DNA from: Phycisphaerae bacterium
GTDB lineage: Bacteria > Planctomycetota > Phycisphaerae > Sedimentisphaerales > Anaerobacaceae
Reading direction: 5' to 3'
DNA: 64,000 nt
NCBI GenBank assembly: GCA_028714855.1
Contig: JAQTLP010000011.1
Span: 1-64,000 of the forward strand
Positions 24,767 to 32,514 of this stretch are shown one piece after another (the first letter of the stretch is position 1; every line of letters starts with the position of its first letter). A model generated the notes under the pieces. The model was not told where the DNA came from and did not search any database. It worked only from the letters and a program-made list of their open reading frames with translations. The position numbers were made by a program, and so were the translations under genes.

Positions 24767-25324
24767 ATGTCCACCGAATCCCAACTTCTCGCCAACCGTC
24801 TTAACGCCCTAAAATCTACCGGCCCCCGCACCATCGAAGGCAAGGCCGTCGCCTCTCAAAACTCTATCAAGCACGGCCTGTTGGCTGAGTGCGATGTAAT
24901 CACCTCCGAAAGCCAGGACGACTTCCGTCTATATCGTCAGCAGTTGCTCGATGAGTTAAACCCCGCCAGCCCTATGGAATCCATCCTCGCAGAGCGCATC
25001 GTTACCCTCTCTTGGCGATTAAAACGTGCTGGCCGCTTCCAGAACCAGGCCATCGACACCTTGAACGCCGACCAGACTAACGACCCGTTTAAAAAACTTA
25101 CCCAATCCTTGTCTTTCAACTTCCCCGGCAAATCACCGAGTAGTACTGACAACTCCAACTGCGAACTGCCCCTCGGCCGTTTGGCCGTAAAAGATTTCGC
25201 AGATGCTCGAGTCCTTGAACGCCTCTTAATGTATGAACGCCGGCTGGAAAGCAGTCTCTACAAAACCCTCCTCGAATTCCAGCGCATAAACATCGCCAGA
25301 AAATTAAAAGACGAGGGCTTCTAA
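24767..25324 (+). CDS. STGPRT/EGK-family hypothetical protein, copy 1
   Basis: 185 residues from the ATG at 24767, chosen because GGAG precedes it and because the paralogue at 37743-38300 starts at the same residue. The N-terminus reads ANRLNALKSTGPRTIEGKA followed by SQNSIKHGLLAE. This signature is common in large paralogous families of planctomycetes and some other environmental bacteria (from memory), with no known function. The middle (DDFRLYRQQLLDELNP, LAERIVTLSWRLKRAGRFQNQAID) is helical. The C-terminus LLEFQRINIARKLKDEGF is nearly identical to the paralogue. The basic, Lys/Arg-rich N-terminus suggests nucleic-acid contact, which is a guess. Confidence 0.8.
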   Translation: MSTESQLLANRLNALKSTGPRTIEGKAVASQNSIKHGLLAECDVITSESQDDFRLYRQQLLDELNPASPMESILAERIVTLSWRLKRAGRFQNQAIDTLNADQTNDPFKKLTQSLSFNFPGKSPSSTDNSNCELPLGRLAVKDFADARVLERLLMYERRLESSLYKTLLEFQRINIARKLKDEGF

Positions 25325-25621
25325 AATGCTTTTAAACATCCGTGTTAATTTAGATAACTTATACTCAATTTTCCGTTTGGGATTTCTTATTTTGGTAATT
25401 GGGATTTATTTGAAATTTGATATTTGTCTTTTGAAATTTTCCTCTTCCTTGTGTCTTAGTGTCTTTGTGGCAGGAAATTCAATCAATCAAAACAACAAAA
25501 TTATGCAAAACGAACCCAATTTTTCAAAAAGTCAAATGTTTATAACCTTATTAAAAACAACGAGTTACAGTGGAAAAATGAAATTGGACACTTGGTTAAA
25601 ACGAACCCAAACGAACCCAAT
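25325..25621. repeat. AT-rich dispersed repeat region after STGPRT copy 1
   Basis: 297 bases of low-complexity sequence between convergent genes. It has T-rich text (GGGATTTCTTATTTTGG and similar), then AAAACGAACCCAATTTTTC at about 25508 and AACGAACCCAAACGAACCC at about 25600. Related text (AAACAAAATTATGC, AACGAACCCAATTTTT) lies downstream of copy 2 at 37437-37650. I see no gene here; an open frame across it encodes only repeat translation. Confidence 0.55.
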
Positions 25622-26902
25622 TTATTTGGCAGGCAAATCGATAATTCTTTTACACCTTGGGCATTGGACCTTGTCGGATTTGAAGTTAGGCGGGATTTTC
25701 AATTTCAGGCCGCACAGGCAGGTCAGGAAAACGAACTGGTTTATTTTCCGCATAATATCGCCGACCTGGCGCATCTGTTCGGTGCGCTGTTTATCTTTGG
25801 CTTCGGCGCCGGCCTGTCGCAAGGCGATATCCTCTTTGGTCAAGGCGGCGGCGGGGACGATTGTTTTATGATGCGTTATGCGAGTGTAAGAGTCGGAATA
25901 ATCCTTGAAAGACACGCCGCTGCTCATACTGCGGAGGATTTTGATTCTCTCTGAAATCGGCGGGTGCGTGCTGGTCAGATCAGAAAGTTTCATACTCCTG
26001 GCTTTCTTAAAGGGATTGACGATATACATCGGGGCGGTAACTTTATTGGCGGCGGCCAACTGCGGTGACGGGTCGCCGGCGATTTTTTCAAGCGCGCCGG
26101 CGAGCCCTTCCGGGTAGCGCGTGAGGCGCGCGGCGCCGGCGTCGGCGAGATATTCGCGCTTTCTTGAGAGCGCGAAATACAACAGATAGGCCATTATGGG
26201 CGCAACGATAGCGGCGATTATGGCAATTACGAGCATAATCAACTGTGCCTGTCCGGCGTTTTTGCCGCCGGATGAATACCGGCGCCGAGAACCCATCGAG
26301 CTATAAAACATACTTCGCAAAAAAACCTGCGATATTAATACAATCGAGCCGAGCATTATTCCCGCGAGCGTAACGTAAAGAATATCACGGTGGAGGATAT
26401 GGCTCATTTCGTGTGCGATGACGCCCTGAAGCTGGTCGCGATTGAGCCGGCCCAGCAGACCCGCGGTTACCGCTACCGAGGCGGACTTGGGGCTTCGGCC
26501 CGTGGCGAAGGCGTTCGGGGCGGGGTCGGGTATGAGATAGACTTTGGGAATCGCGGGCAGGCCGGCGGCGATTTTCATCTCCTCGACCACGTTGAACAAC
26601 TGCGGGTACTCGTCGTGGGTGACAAGCTTGGCGTTGCTGGCATTGAGAAGGATGTGGTCGCCGGATGAGAAGCTGACTATCATCAGGATAAACCAGAGTG
26701 TTGCAGCGAAAGCCATTCCCCAAAAACCGGCATAATTGGTTTGAATCACCCGAGGCGACTGCATTTGTTGTCGCGGCATCAGGAAACCACCGGCAGGGTC
26801 GAAAATCGAGCCGATGACGTAACCCAGCAGTAACAGAACAACTACCATCAACGCCATCAGAATGACGGAGTTTCTCTTATTGGCCCTAATCAGTTCCCAC
26901 AT
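25622..26902 (-). CDS. htpX: HtpX-like M48 metalloprotease with C-terminal zinc ribbon
   Basis: 426 residues. Two N-terminal membrane helices (about 12-35 and 58-80) precede the zinc site HEMSH near 165 and the third ligand region REYLADAGAARLT. Two more hydrophobic helices lie near 190 and 230. The family cleaves damaged membrane proteins. The last 35 residues form an extra zinc ribbon (LTCLCGLKLKIPP, then VQCPRCKRIIDLP) like that on the rhomboid-like protein at 22905. The gene follows lemA with 16 bases between, the usual LemA-HtpX pairing. The stop codon lies within the dispersed repeat text (ATTTATTTGGCAGG). Confidence 0.92.
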   Translation of the reverse strand: MWELIRANKRNSVILMALMVVVLLLLGYVIGSIFDPAGGFLMPRQQMQSPRVIQTNYAGFWGMAFAATLWFILMIVSFSSGDHILLNASNAKLVTHDEYPQLFNVVEEMKIAAGLPAIPKVYLIPDPAPNAFATGRSPKSASVAVTAGLLGRLNRDQLQGVIAHEMSHILHRDILYVTLAGIMLGSIVLISQVFLRSMFYSSMGSRRRYSSGGKNAGQAQLIMLVIAIIAAIVAPIMAYLLYFALSRKREYLADAGAARLTRYPEGLAGALEKIAGDPSPQLAAANKVTAPMYIVNPFKKARSMKLSDLTSTHPPISERIKILRSMSSGVSFKDYSDSYTRITHHKTIVPAAALTKEDIALRQAGAEAKDKQRTEQMRQVGDIMRKINQFVFLTCLCGLKLKIPPNFKSDKVQCPRCKRIIDLPAK

Positions 26903-26918
26903 TGTTATTTTCTAACCA

Positions 26919-27476
26919 TCAAGAAAAGCTTACCTTCGGGACTTCACGCTCGGTAGAGCTTTCAAGCTCGAAGAAATCCCGTTTGCTGAAGCTGAACATA
27001 TTCGCAACCATGTTGGAGGGGAACATCTGGGTCTTGTTGTTGAAAAACAGGACCTGGTCATTGTAGCTCTGACGGGCAAAAGAGATTCTGTTCTCGGTGC
27101 CGGTCAACTCTTCCTGGACAGCGAGGAAGTTTTGATTGGCCTTGAGGTCGGGATAATTCTCGACGACGAGCATAAATTTGCTGAGTGCCTCGCCGAGAGC
27201 GCCTTCGGCCTTGGAGGCCTCGGAGACGGATTTTGCGCCCATAGCCTTACTTCTGGCTTCGGTTATGGCTTCGAAGGTGCCGCGTTCGTGCTGCATGTAG
27301 CCCTTTGCGGTTTCGACAAGATTGGGAATCAGGTCGTGCCTGCGCTTGAGCTGGACGTCAATCTGCGACCAGGAGTTGTCGACCTGGTTGCGAAGTCCTA
27401 CAAGTGAGTTGTAAATGCCTATTACGAAAACAATGAGCAAAACAAGGGCAGCGGCTATAACGATTAGTGGTGTCAT
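26919..27476 (-). CDS. lemA: LemA family protein
   Basis: 185 residues. An N-terminal membrane helix (PLIVIAAALVLLIVFVIGIYN) is followed by the LemA helical bundle (VDNSWSQIDVQLKRRHDLIPNLVETAKGYM, then NRISFARQSYNDQVLFFNN). It faces the outside of the cytoplasmic membrane and commonly partners HtpX-type proteases. It has a ribosome-binding site AAAGGAGAAAAG and lies in the same minus-strand run as galM. Confidence 0.92.
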   Translation of the reverse strand: MTPLIVIAAALVLLIVFVIGIYNSLVGLRNQVDNSWSQIDVQLKRRHDLIPNLVETAKGYMQHERGTFEAITEARSKAMGAKSVSEASKAEGALGEALSKFMLVVENYPDLKANQNFLAVQEELTGTENRISFARQSYNDQVLFFNNKTQMFPSNMVANMFSFSKRDFFELESSTEREVPKVSFS

Positions 27477-27521
27477 AACTTTTCTCCTTTAGCGAACAGT
27501 TTTAAATCTTAAACCAAACGG

Positions 27522-28649
27522 CTATCGTGCAAGAAACTTATACACGGTCAGCTGCGTATATTTTTCACCCGGGGTTAAAACAGTAGAGGCGAAATTAGTT
27601 TTGTTGGGCGCATCGGGGAAATGCTGCGCCTCGAGACAGAAGCCGGCGTGCTTGTTATAGACGGCGTCTTTTCCCTTGAGGGTGCCATCAAGGAAGTTTC
27701 CGGAATAGAACTGAAGGCCCGGCTCGGTGGTGAAAACTTCGAGAATGCGGCCGGTCTTCGGCTCATAGACCGAAGCCGCCGGCGCCAGCGAACCATTGGA
27801 GCTATTAAGGACATAATTGTGGTCGTAGCCGCCTTCGACTTGTTTTATGCGTGAGCCGATGGTCATCGGCTTGGTGAAATCCCAAGGTGTGCCTTTTACA
27901 GCTTTTATTTCGCCGGTCGGTATGAGGGTCTTATCAACTGGGGTGAAATGGTCGGCGAAAATCTGCATCTCGTGTCCGAGGACGTCGCCTGAATTGTAGC
28001 CGGCGAGGTTGAAGTAGCTATGGTGTGTGAGATTGACAACGGTGGCTTTGTCGGTTTCGGCTTCGTAGGTAATCTTTAACTCGTTCTTGTCTGTCAGTGT
28101 GTAAACGACTGTGCAGGAGAGGCTGCCGGGGTAGCCTTCTTCACCGTCACGACTTTTGTAAGTCAGTTTCAGTGCGGGGCCTTCTTTGGTTTGCTCTGGT
28201 TTTGCGCTCCATACAACCTTGTCGTATCCTTTTTTGCCGCCGTGGAGATGATTCGGGCCGTCATTCGTTGCGAGGGTGTAGTCGACGCCGTCGAGGGTGA
28301 ACTTGCCTTTGGCGATACGGTTTCCGAAACGGCCGATTAACGCGCCGAAATAGGGGGATTTTTTGGCGTAATCGTCAACGCTGTCGCAGCCCAATACGAT
28401 GTCGGCAAATTTTCCGTTGCGGTCGGGCACCTGAAGCGACGTTACAATACCACCGTAAGTTATGATTTCGGCTTTCAAGCCGTTGGCGTTGGTCAGGGTG
28501 TATAAATCAACGCTTTTTCCGTCATCTGTTTTTCCAAAGAACTGTTTTTTGATGTCCATCTTTTTTTCTCCACATTTAGTAGGTCCATTACAACCGAATA
28601 CAAATAATACTGCAACAGCAGTTAGAATTGAAACATACCTGGTTTTCAT
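27522..28649 (-). CDS. galM: Aldose 1-epimerase (galactose mutarotase), lipoprotein form
   Basis: 375 residues. A lipoprotein signal (ILTAVAVLFVFGC) gives an exported, lipid-anchored mutarotase. The enzyme core carries NRIAKGKF, NDGPNHLHGG (substrate His), the catalytic His in VVNLTHHSYFNLAG, and the late Glu in FCLEAQHFPDAPN. It interconverts alpha and beta anomers of free sugars before uptake. The gene is the fifth in the arabinose operon and has a TAAGGAG ribosome-binding site. Confidence 0.92.
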   Translation of the reverse strand: MKTRYVSILTAVAVLFVFGCNGPTKCGEKKMDIKKQFFGKTDDGKSVDLYTLTNANGLKAEIITYGGIVTSLQVPDRNGKFADIVLGCDSVDDYAKKSPYFGALIGRFGNRIAKGKFTLDGVDYTLATNDGPNHLHGGKKGYDKVVWSAKPEQTKEGPALKLTYKSRDGEEGYPGSLSCTVVYTLTDKNELKITYEAETDKATVVNLTHHSYFNLAGYNSGDVLGHEMQIFADHFTPVDKTLIPTGEIKAVKGTPWDFTKPMTIGSRIKQVEGGYDHNYVLNSSNGSLAPAASVYEPKTGRILEVFTTEPGLQFYSGNFLDGTLKGKDAVYNKHAGFCLEAQHFPDAPNKTNFASTVLTPGEKYTQLTVYKFLAR

Positions 28650-28697
28650 TTAGTTTACTCCTTAAACTTTTCGAGATTCGGCTCTTTGCATAGTGAT

Positions 28698-30104
28698 TTA
28701 CCTGTGACGATAAACTTCCCAGCCCATATAGCTGCCGAGGGCTTCGGCAATTGCGTCAGCTTTTTGGCATATATTTACGGCAACGTGATGCTCAAAGCCC
28801 ATCCTGCAGATGTACCGTAAAAGATTCTGGAGGTTGGGGATTCTCATTACGCCGAAGCCGCCGAAGGTGTCGAGTTTGTCATTCGTGAACTGGCCTTCGC
28901 CCGTATATGCACTAATAACGCCGCTTGTGTCATCGGTAGTGGTTCTGCAGAAGGTCGCCTCATTAGGAGCTATTCTGCCGACGACCGTACCGTAAGTATT
29001 TTCCTTGCCTACCGTACCTGCGATTATCTCCTGATAATCCATCTTGGCATTTTTGAAAAATGACAGGGGGATATTGCTGCAATGGAACAAGACGCACTTG
29101 TCGGGGTCGTCGGCGTAGTTATTGTTCCAGTCCAGAATCGCACTTGGTGTGCCGCCTGCCAGCTGGAGAATATACATCCCCAGCAAGCCTGTAATATCAA
29201 CTTCGCAGGCGCTCGGTGTCAGAGATTCACTCATCATGCTCATAAGCGTACAGGGTACTATTCCGAAGAATTCCTCGAGACTGGTCCAGCACTGAACAGC
29301 AGTGCCGTTAATTTCGTTGTCCTTGATCCATCGGTCTAACACTACGCCGAATTTGGCCATCTTCAAAAGGGCATCGGCAGGAATTGATTTTGCTGGAATA
29401 TATTTCCCGATAGCACTTAGCTTGGCTTTAACAGCTCTATCATTGTCGGAGAGCAATTCAATCTTTCCAAGGACTTCAGATAAATCCAGTGTTTCTACTG
29501 TAATGTCTGAAAGAGCCAGGAGTTTTTCGCTGTAGCGGACGGTGTTAAAAGCCGCCGGCCTGGCGCCGATGGCGCCAAAACGCACGTTTTGAAGACCTTT
29601 GACGATTCGGCAGACGGAAGCAAAATCATCGATGTCTCTCTTGAATTCAACCGATGCAGCTTTAACAGTATGTGATTTTGTCAAAGTATAAGGGATACCA
29701 GCCTGCCTGAGATTATTGCAAACGCTGATTTTACCGCAGAAAGAATCCCGCCTGTCGGCTATGGTCATTTTACCCGAAATATCCGGCTCAGCCTGAATTA
29801 AAATTGGCACCTTAAGCCCTGAGCGTTTGATTGTTTCTGCAACACCTCTCTCGTCACCGAAATTAGGGAGCGTTACAATTATGCCGTCGATATTTTCGGA
29901 GTTCTTCGCAAAAAGGGCGGCGCATTTTTTTGCATCGGCAAAAGTTTCAATGGCACCGTATTTTGCATCCTGCATTGACAGAGACACCGTGTTGAAATCG
30001 TTTTTCTTAAGGACGTCGAGTATCTCTTTGCGTCCCGATTTCGCCAGGTAGTCTGGGAAAAACCCTCTGTTGCCGACGATAACACCGAAGGTGGTTTTCT
30101 TCAT
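28698..30104 (-). CDS. L-fucose/L-arabinose isomerase family protein (probable AraA substitute)
   Basis: 468 residues of the FucI/AraA fold. The N-terminal part has TFGVIVGNRGFFPDYL and IDGIIVTLPNFGDE. The C-terminal fucose-isomerase-like domain has CEVDITGLLGMYILQLAGG and FHCSNIPLSF. It lies between araD and galM, and no classical araA is in the operon, so the likely reaction is L-arabinose to L-ribulose. The sequence itself resembles the fucose-isomerase-like branch used in several environmental phyla rather than E. coli AraA. The start at 30104 has AAAGGAA upstream. Substrate assignment is by context. Confidence 0.82.
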   Translation of the reverse strand: MKKTTFGVIVGNRGFFPDYLAKSGRKEILDVLKKNDFNTVSLSMQDAKYGAIETFADAKKCAALFAKNSENIDGIIVTLPNFGDERGVAETIKRSGLKVPILIQAEPDISGKMTIADRRDSFCGKISVCNNLRQAGIPYTLTKSHTVKAASVEFKRDIDDFASVCRIVKGLQNVRFGAIGARPAAFNTVRYSEKLLALSDITVETLDLSEVLGKIELLSDNDRAVKAKLSAIGKYIPAKSIPADALLKMAKFGVVLDRWIKDNEINGTAVQCWTSLEEFFGIVPCTLMSMMSESLTPSACEVDITGLLGMYILQLAGGTPSAILDWNNNYADDPDKCVLFHCSNIPLSFFKNAKMDYQEIIAGTVGKENTYGTVVGRIAPNEATFCRTTTDDTSGVISAYTGEGQFTNDKLDTFGGFGVMRIPNLQNLLRYICRMGFEHHVAVNICQKADAIAEALGSYMGWEVYRHR

Positions 30105-30122
30105 TTCCGTTCCTTTACGAAA

Positions 30123-30812
30123 TTATTTTTGTCCATAATAAGCATCTTTGCCGTGTTTCCGCAAGTAGTGTTTGTCCAGGAGCACCTTATCAATCTGACC
30201 TTGTTTCGGATTGATGTTTACAGTTCCCAGGGCTATCTCTGCTATTTGCTCAAGCACGACGGCGGCTTCAACGGCATAAGCGGGGGTTTTGCCCCACGTG
30301 AATGGGCCGTGGCTTGCTACCAAGACGGCCGGGGTCTGCATTGGGTCTAAACCGGCGAATCTTTTAACAATGGCCTTGCCCGTGTTCAGCTCATAATCGT
30401 TTTTTATCTCGTTAGCTGTCATTAGTTTGGTGACCGGTATCGGGCCATAGAAATAATCGGCGTGGGTGGTTCCGAAGCAGGGTATTTCCCGACAGGCCTG
30501 TGCCCACATAGTTGCATAAATAGAATGTGCGTGACATACGCCTCCGATGGTCTTGAAATTTCTGTAAAGCTCAAGATGGGTCGGCGTATCAGATGAAGGT
30601 GCGAGACTGCCCTCGACGATATTTGCGTCTAAATCAAGCAATACCATTTTGTTGGGGTTGAGCTCGTCGTAAGGGACGCCGCTCGGCTTGATGGCTACTA
30701 CGCCGGTGCCGCGGTCTATTCCGCTTACGTTGCCCCAGCTATAAATTGTCAGCTTTTGTCTATTAAGCTCGATATTAGCTTCGCAGACTGCTTTTTTTAA
30801 TTCCTCATGCAT
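30123..30812 (-). CDS. araD: L-ribulose-5-phosphate 4-epimerase
   Basis: 229 residues from the ATG at 30812; a TTG 18 bases upstream inside araB is less likely. Class II aldolase fold with the metal-binding VCHAHSIYATMWA and THADYFYGPIP, the substrate motif SGVPYDELNP, and late ASHGPFTWG. It converts L-ribulose-5-phosphate to D-xylulose-5-phosphate. The start lies 12 bases after the araB stop. Length and motifs match AraD better than fuculose aldolase. Confidence 0.93.
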   Translation of the reverse strand: MHEELKKAVCEANIELNRQKLTIYSWGNVSGIDRGTGVVAIKPSGVPYDELNPNKMVLLDLDANIVEGSLAPSSDTPTHLELYRNFKTIGGVCHAHSIYATMWAQACREIPCFGTTHADYFYGPIPVTKLMTANEIKNDYELNTGKAIVKRFAGLDPMQTPAVLVASHGPFTWGKTPAYAVEAAVVLEQIAEIALGTVNINPKQGQIDKVLLDKHYLRKHGKDAYYGQK

Positions 30813-30823
30813 TTGAATAACTC

Positions 30824-32509
30824 TTAACAATTCACTTTGTCTTTTATATCCAAGAGATATTTCATTACATTTGCCATTTTGCCTGAATAACTCTCCAATC
30901 CGAAGCCATCGTGCAGTTGTTTGTACAATAAATAGAGCTGTTTGTAAACCTTGTGGTTTTCGGGATTAGGCCTGTAGGCGGTATCTTTCATTCCGCACAT
31001 AGCGGCCTGAGCATCGGCGAAATTGTCGAAGCCGCCGGATTTTTTCCCAGCCGCTACCGCACCGGCTATGGCTGAACCGAGGGCGCAGGTCTGAGCAGAG
31101 CGGGCTATTTTCATTTCTCTGCCTATCACGTCAGCATAAATTTGCATCAGCAAAGGGTTCTTCTCAGCTATTCCGCCGCAGTTGATGACCTCATTAATTT
31201 TGATGCCGTATTCTTCAAATCTGTTAATGATGGTCAGAGCGCCGTAAGCAGTTGCCTCAATCAGCGCCCGGTAAATCTCCACAGGAGTCGTATGGAGTGT
31301 CTGGCCCAGCAGCAGGCCTGTCAGCCGCTGGTCAACAAGTATCGTTCTGTTTCCATTGTTCCAATCGAGGGCCAGCAGGCCAGATTGGCCCGGTTTTAGT
31401 TTTGCGGCCTCTTTGGTGAGGGCTTTATGCGAGCTTGCTGTGGGACCTCCCGGCTGAATATAATTTACGAACCAGTTGAAGATGTCACCGACGGCTGATT
31501 GGCCGGCTTCGAGTCCCCAGAAGCCGGGCAGGATTGAACTGTCGACTATTCCGCATATACCCGGAATGTCGGCTAAATCTTTATCAGCGGGCCAGACCAC
31601 CATATCACAGGTGCTGGTGCCGATGATTTTCACTAATTTGCCGGTGCTTATTCCCGAGCCTACACCGCCCAGATGAGCGTCGAACGCGCCCATCGCCACC
31701 GGTATTCCTGCTTTCAGACCGAGCTTATTCGCCCAATCTTTCGTGAGGTTACCTGCCTTTTGGTCAATGGCGTATGTTTTGTCGCCTAAAGTATCACGGA
31801 GCTTTCCGAGTTTCGGGTCGAGCTTTGCGAGGAAATCTTTGGCCGGGTATCCGCCCCAGTTGTCGTTGAACATAGCCTTGTGACCGGCGGCGCATCTGCA
31901 GCGTTTGATTTTCTGCGGGTTTGTGGTTCCTGTCAGCAGCGCCGTCATGAAATCGGCGTGCTCAACCCAGGTATAGGCGGCGTCGAAAACTTTAGGGTCA
32001 GCACGAAGGCAATGCAGAATCTTACTGAAGAACCATTCCGACGAATACGTTCCGCCGCACTTGGCCAGATATTCGGGGTGCTCCTTCTCAGCCAGTTCTG
32101 TAATTTCAGCAGCCTCGGCGTGGCCGGTATGGTCTTTCCACAGCCAGGCGTGGGCGTTGGGATTCTTTTTGAATTCGTTCAGCATCGCCAGTGGTGTTCC
32201 GTTATTATCAACCGGCAGGGGGGTTGAGCCGGTCGTATCGATGCCGATACCTATGATTTGACCTGCATCGAATTTCTTAACGGTTTTCTTCGCTTGAAGT
32301 ATGGCCTTTTTAATCGTAACTTCCATACCTTTTACATAATCCGCGGGGTTTTGCCTCGCCAGGTTGTGGTCGGATTGGTCAAGAATAATACCGGCTTCGC
32401 CTGTTTCGTATTCGTGCACGGCGGTACCCAGCTCGTTGCCGTTAGTAACGTCAACTATCAGGCATCTTACTGAGTTAGTTCCGTAATCTAAACCAATCGT
32501 ATAGGCCAT
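30824..32509 (-). CDS. araB: Ribulokinase
   Basis: 561 residues, the full length of AraB. FGGY kinase motifs: GLDYGTNSVRCLIVD (phosphate loop), AGIPVAMGAFDAHLGGVGSG, and the C-terminal INCGGIAEKNPLLMQIYADVIG. It phosphorylates L-ribulose. It starts 5 bases after the symporter stop behind GGGTAG. Its length (561) favours ribulokinase over xylulokinase or fuculokinase. Confidence 0.93.
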   Translation of the reverse strand: MAYTIGLDYGTNSVRCLIVDVTNGNELGTAVHEYETGEAGIILDQSDHNLARQNPADYVKGMEVTIKKAILQAKKTVKKFDAGQIIGIGIDTTGSTPLPVDNNGTPLAMLNEFKKNPNAHAWLWKDHTGHAEAAEITELAEKEHPEYLAKCGGTYSSEWFFSKILHCLRADPKVFDAAYTWVEHADFMTALLTGTTNPQKIKRCRCAAGHKAMFNDNWGGYPAKDFLAKLDPKLGKLRDTLGDKTYAIDQKAGNLTKDWANKLGLKAGIPVAMGAFDAHLGGVGSGISTGKLVKIIGTSTCDMVVWPADKDLADIPGICGIVDSSILPGFWGLEAGQSAVGDIFNWFVNYIQPGGPTASSHKALTKEAAKLKPGQSGLLALDWNNGNRTILVDQRLTGLLLGQTLHTTPVEIYRALIEATAYGALTIINRFEEYGIKINEVINCGGIAEKNPLLMQIYADVIGREMKIARSAQTCALGSAIAGAVAAGKKSGGFDNFADAQAAMCGMKDTAYRPNPENHKVYKQLYLLYKQLHDGFGLESYSGKMANVMKYLLDIKDKVNC

Positions 32510-32514
32510 AGATA

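Noticed and set aside
25326-25871. A 181-codon plus-strand frame after STGPRT copy 1
   Set aside because: It runs through AT-rich repeat text and then the antisense of htpX.
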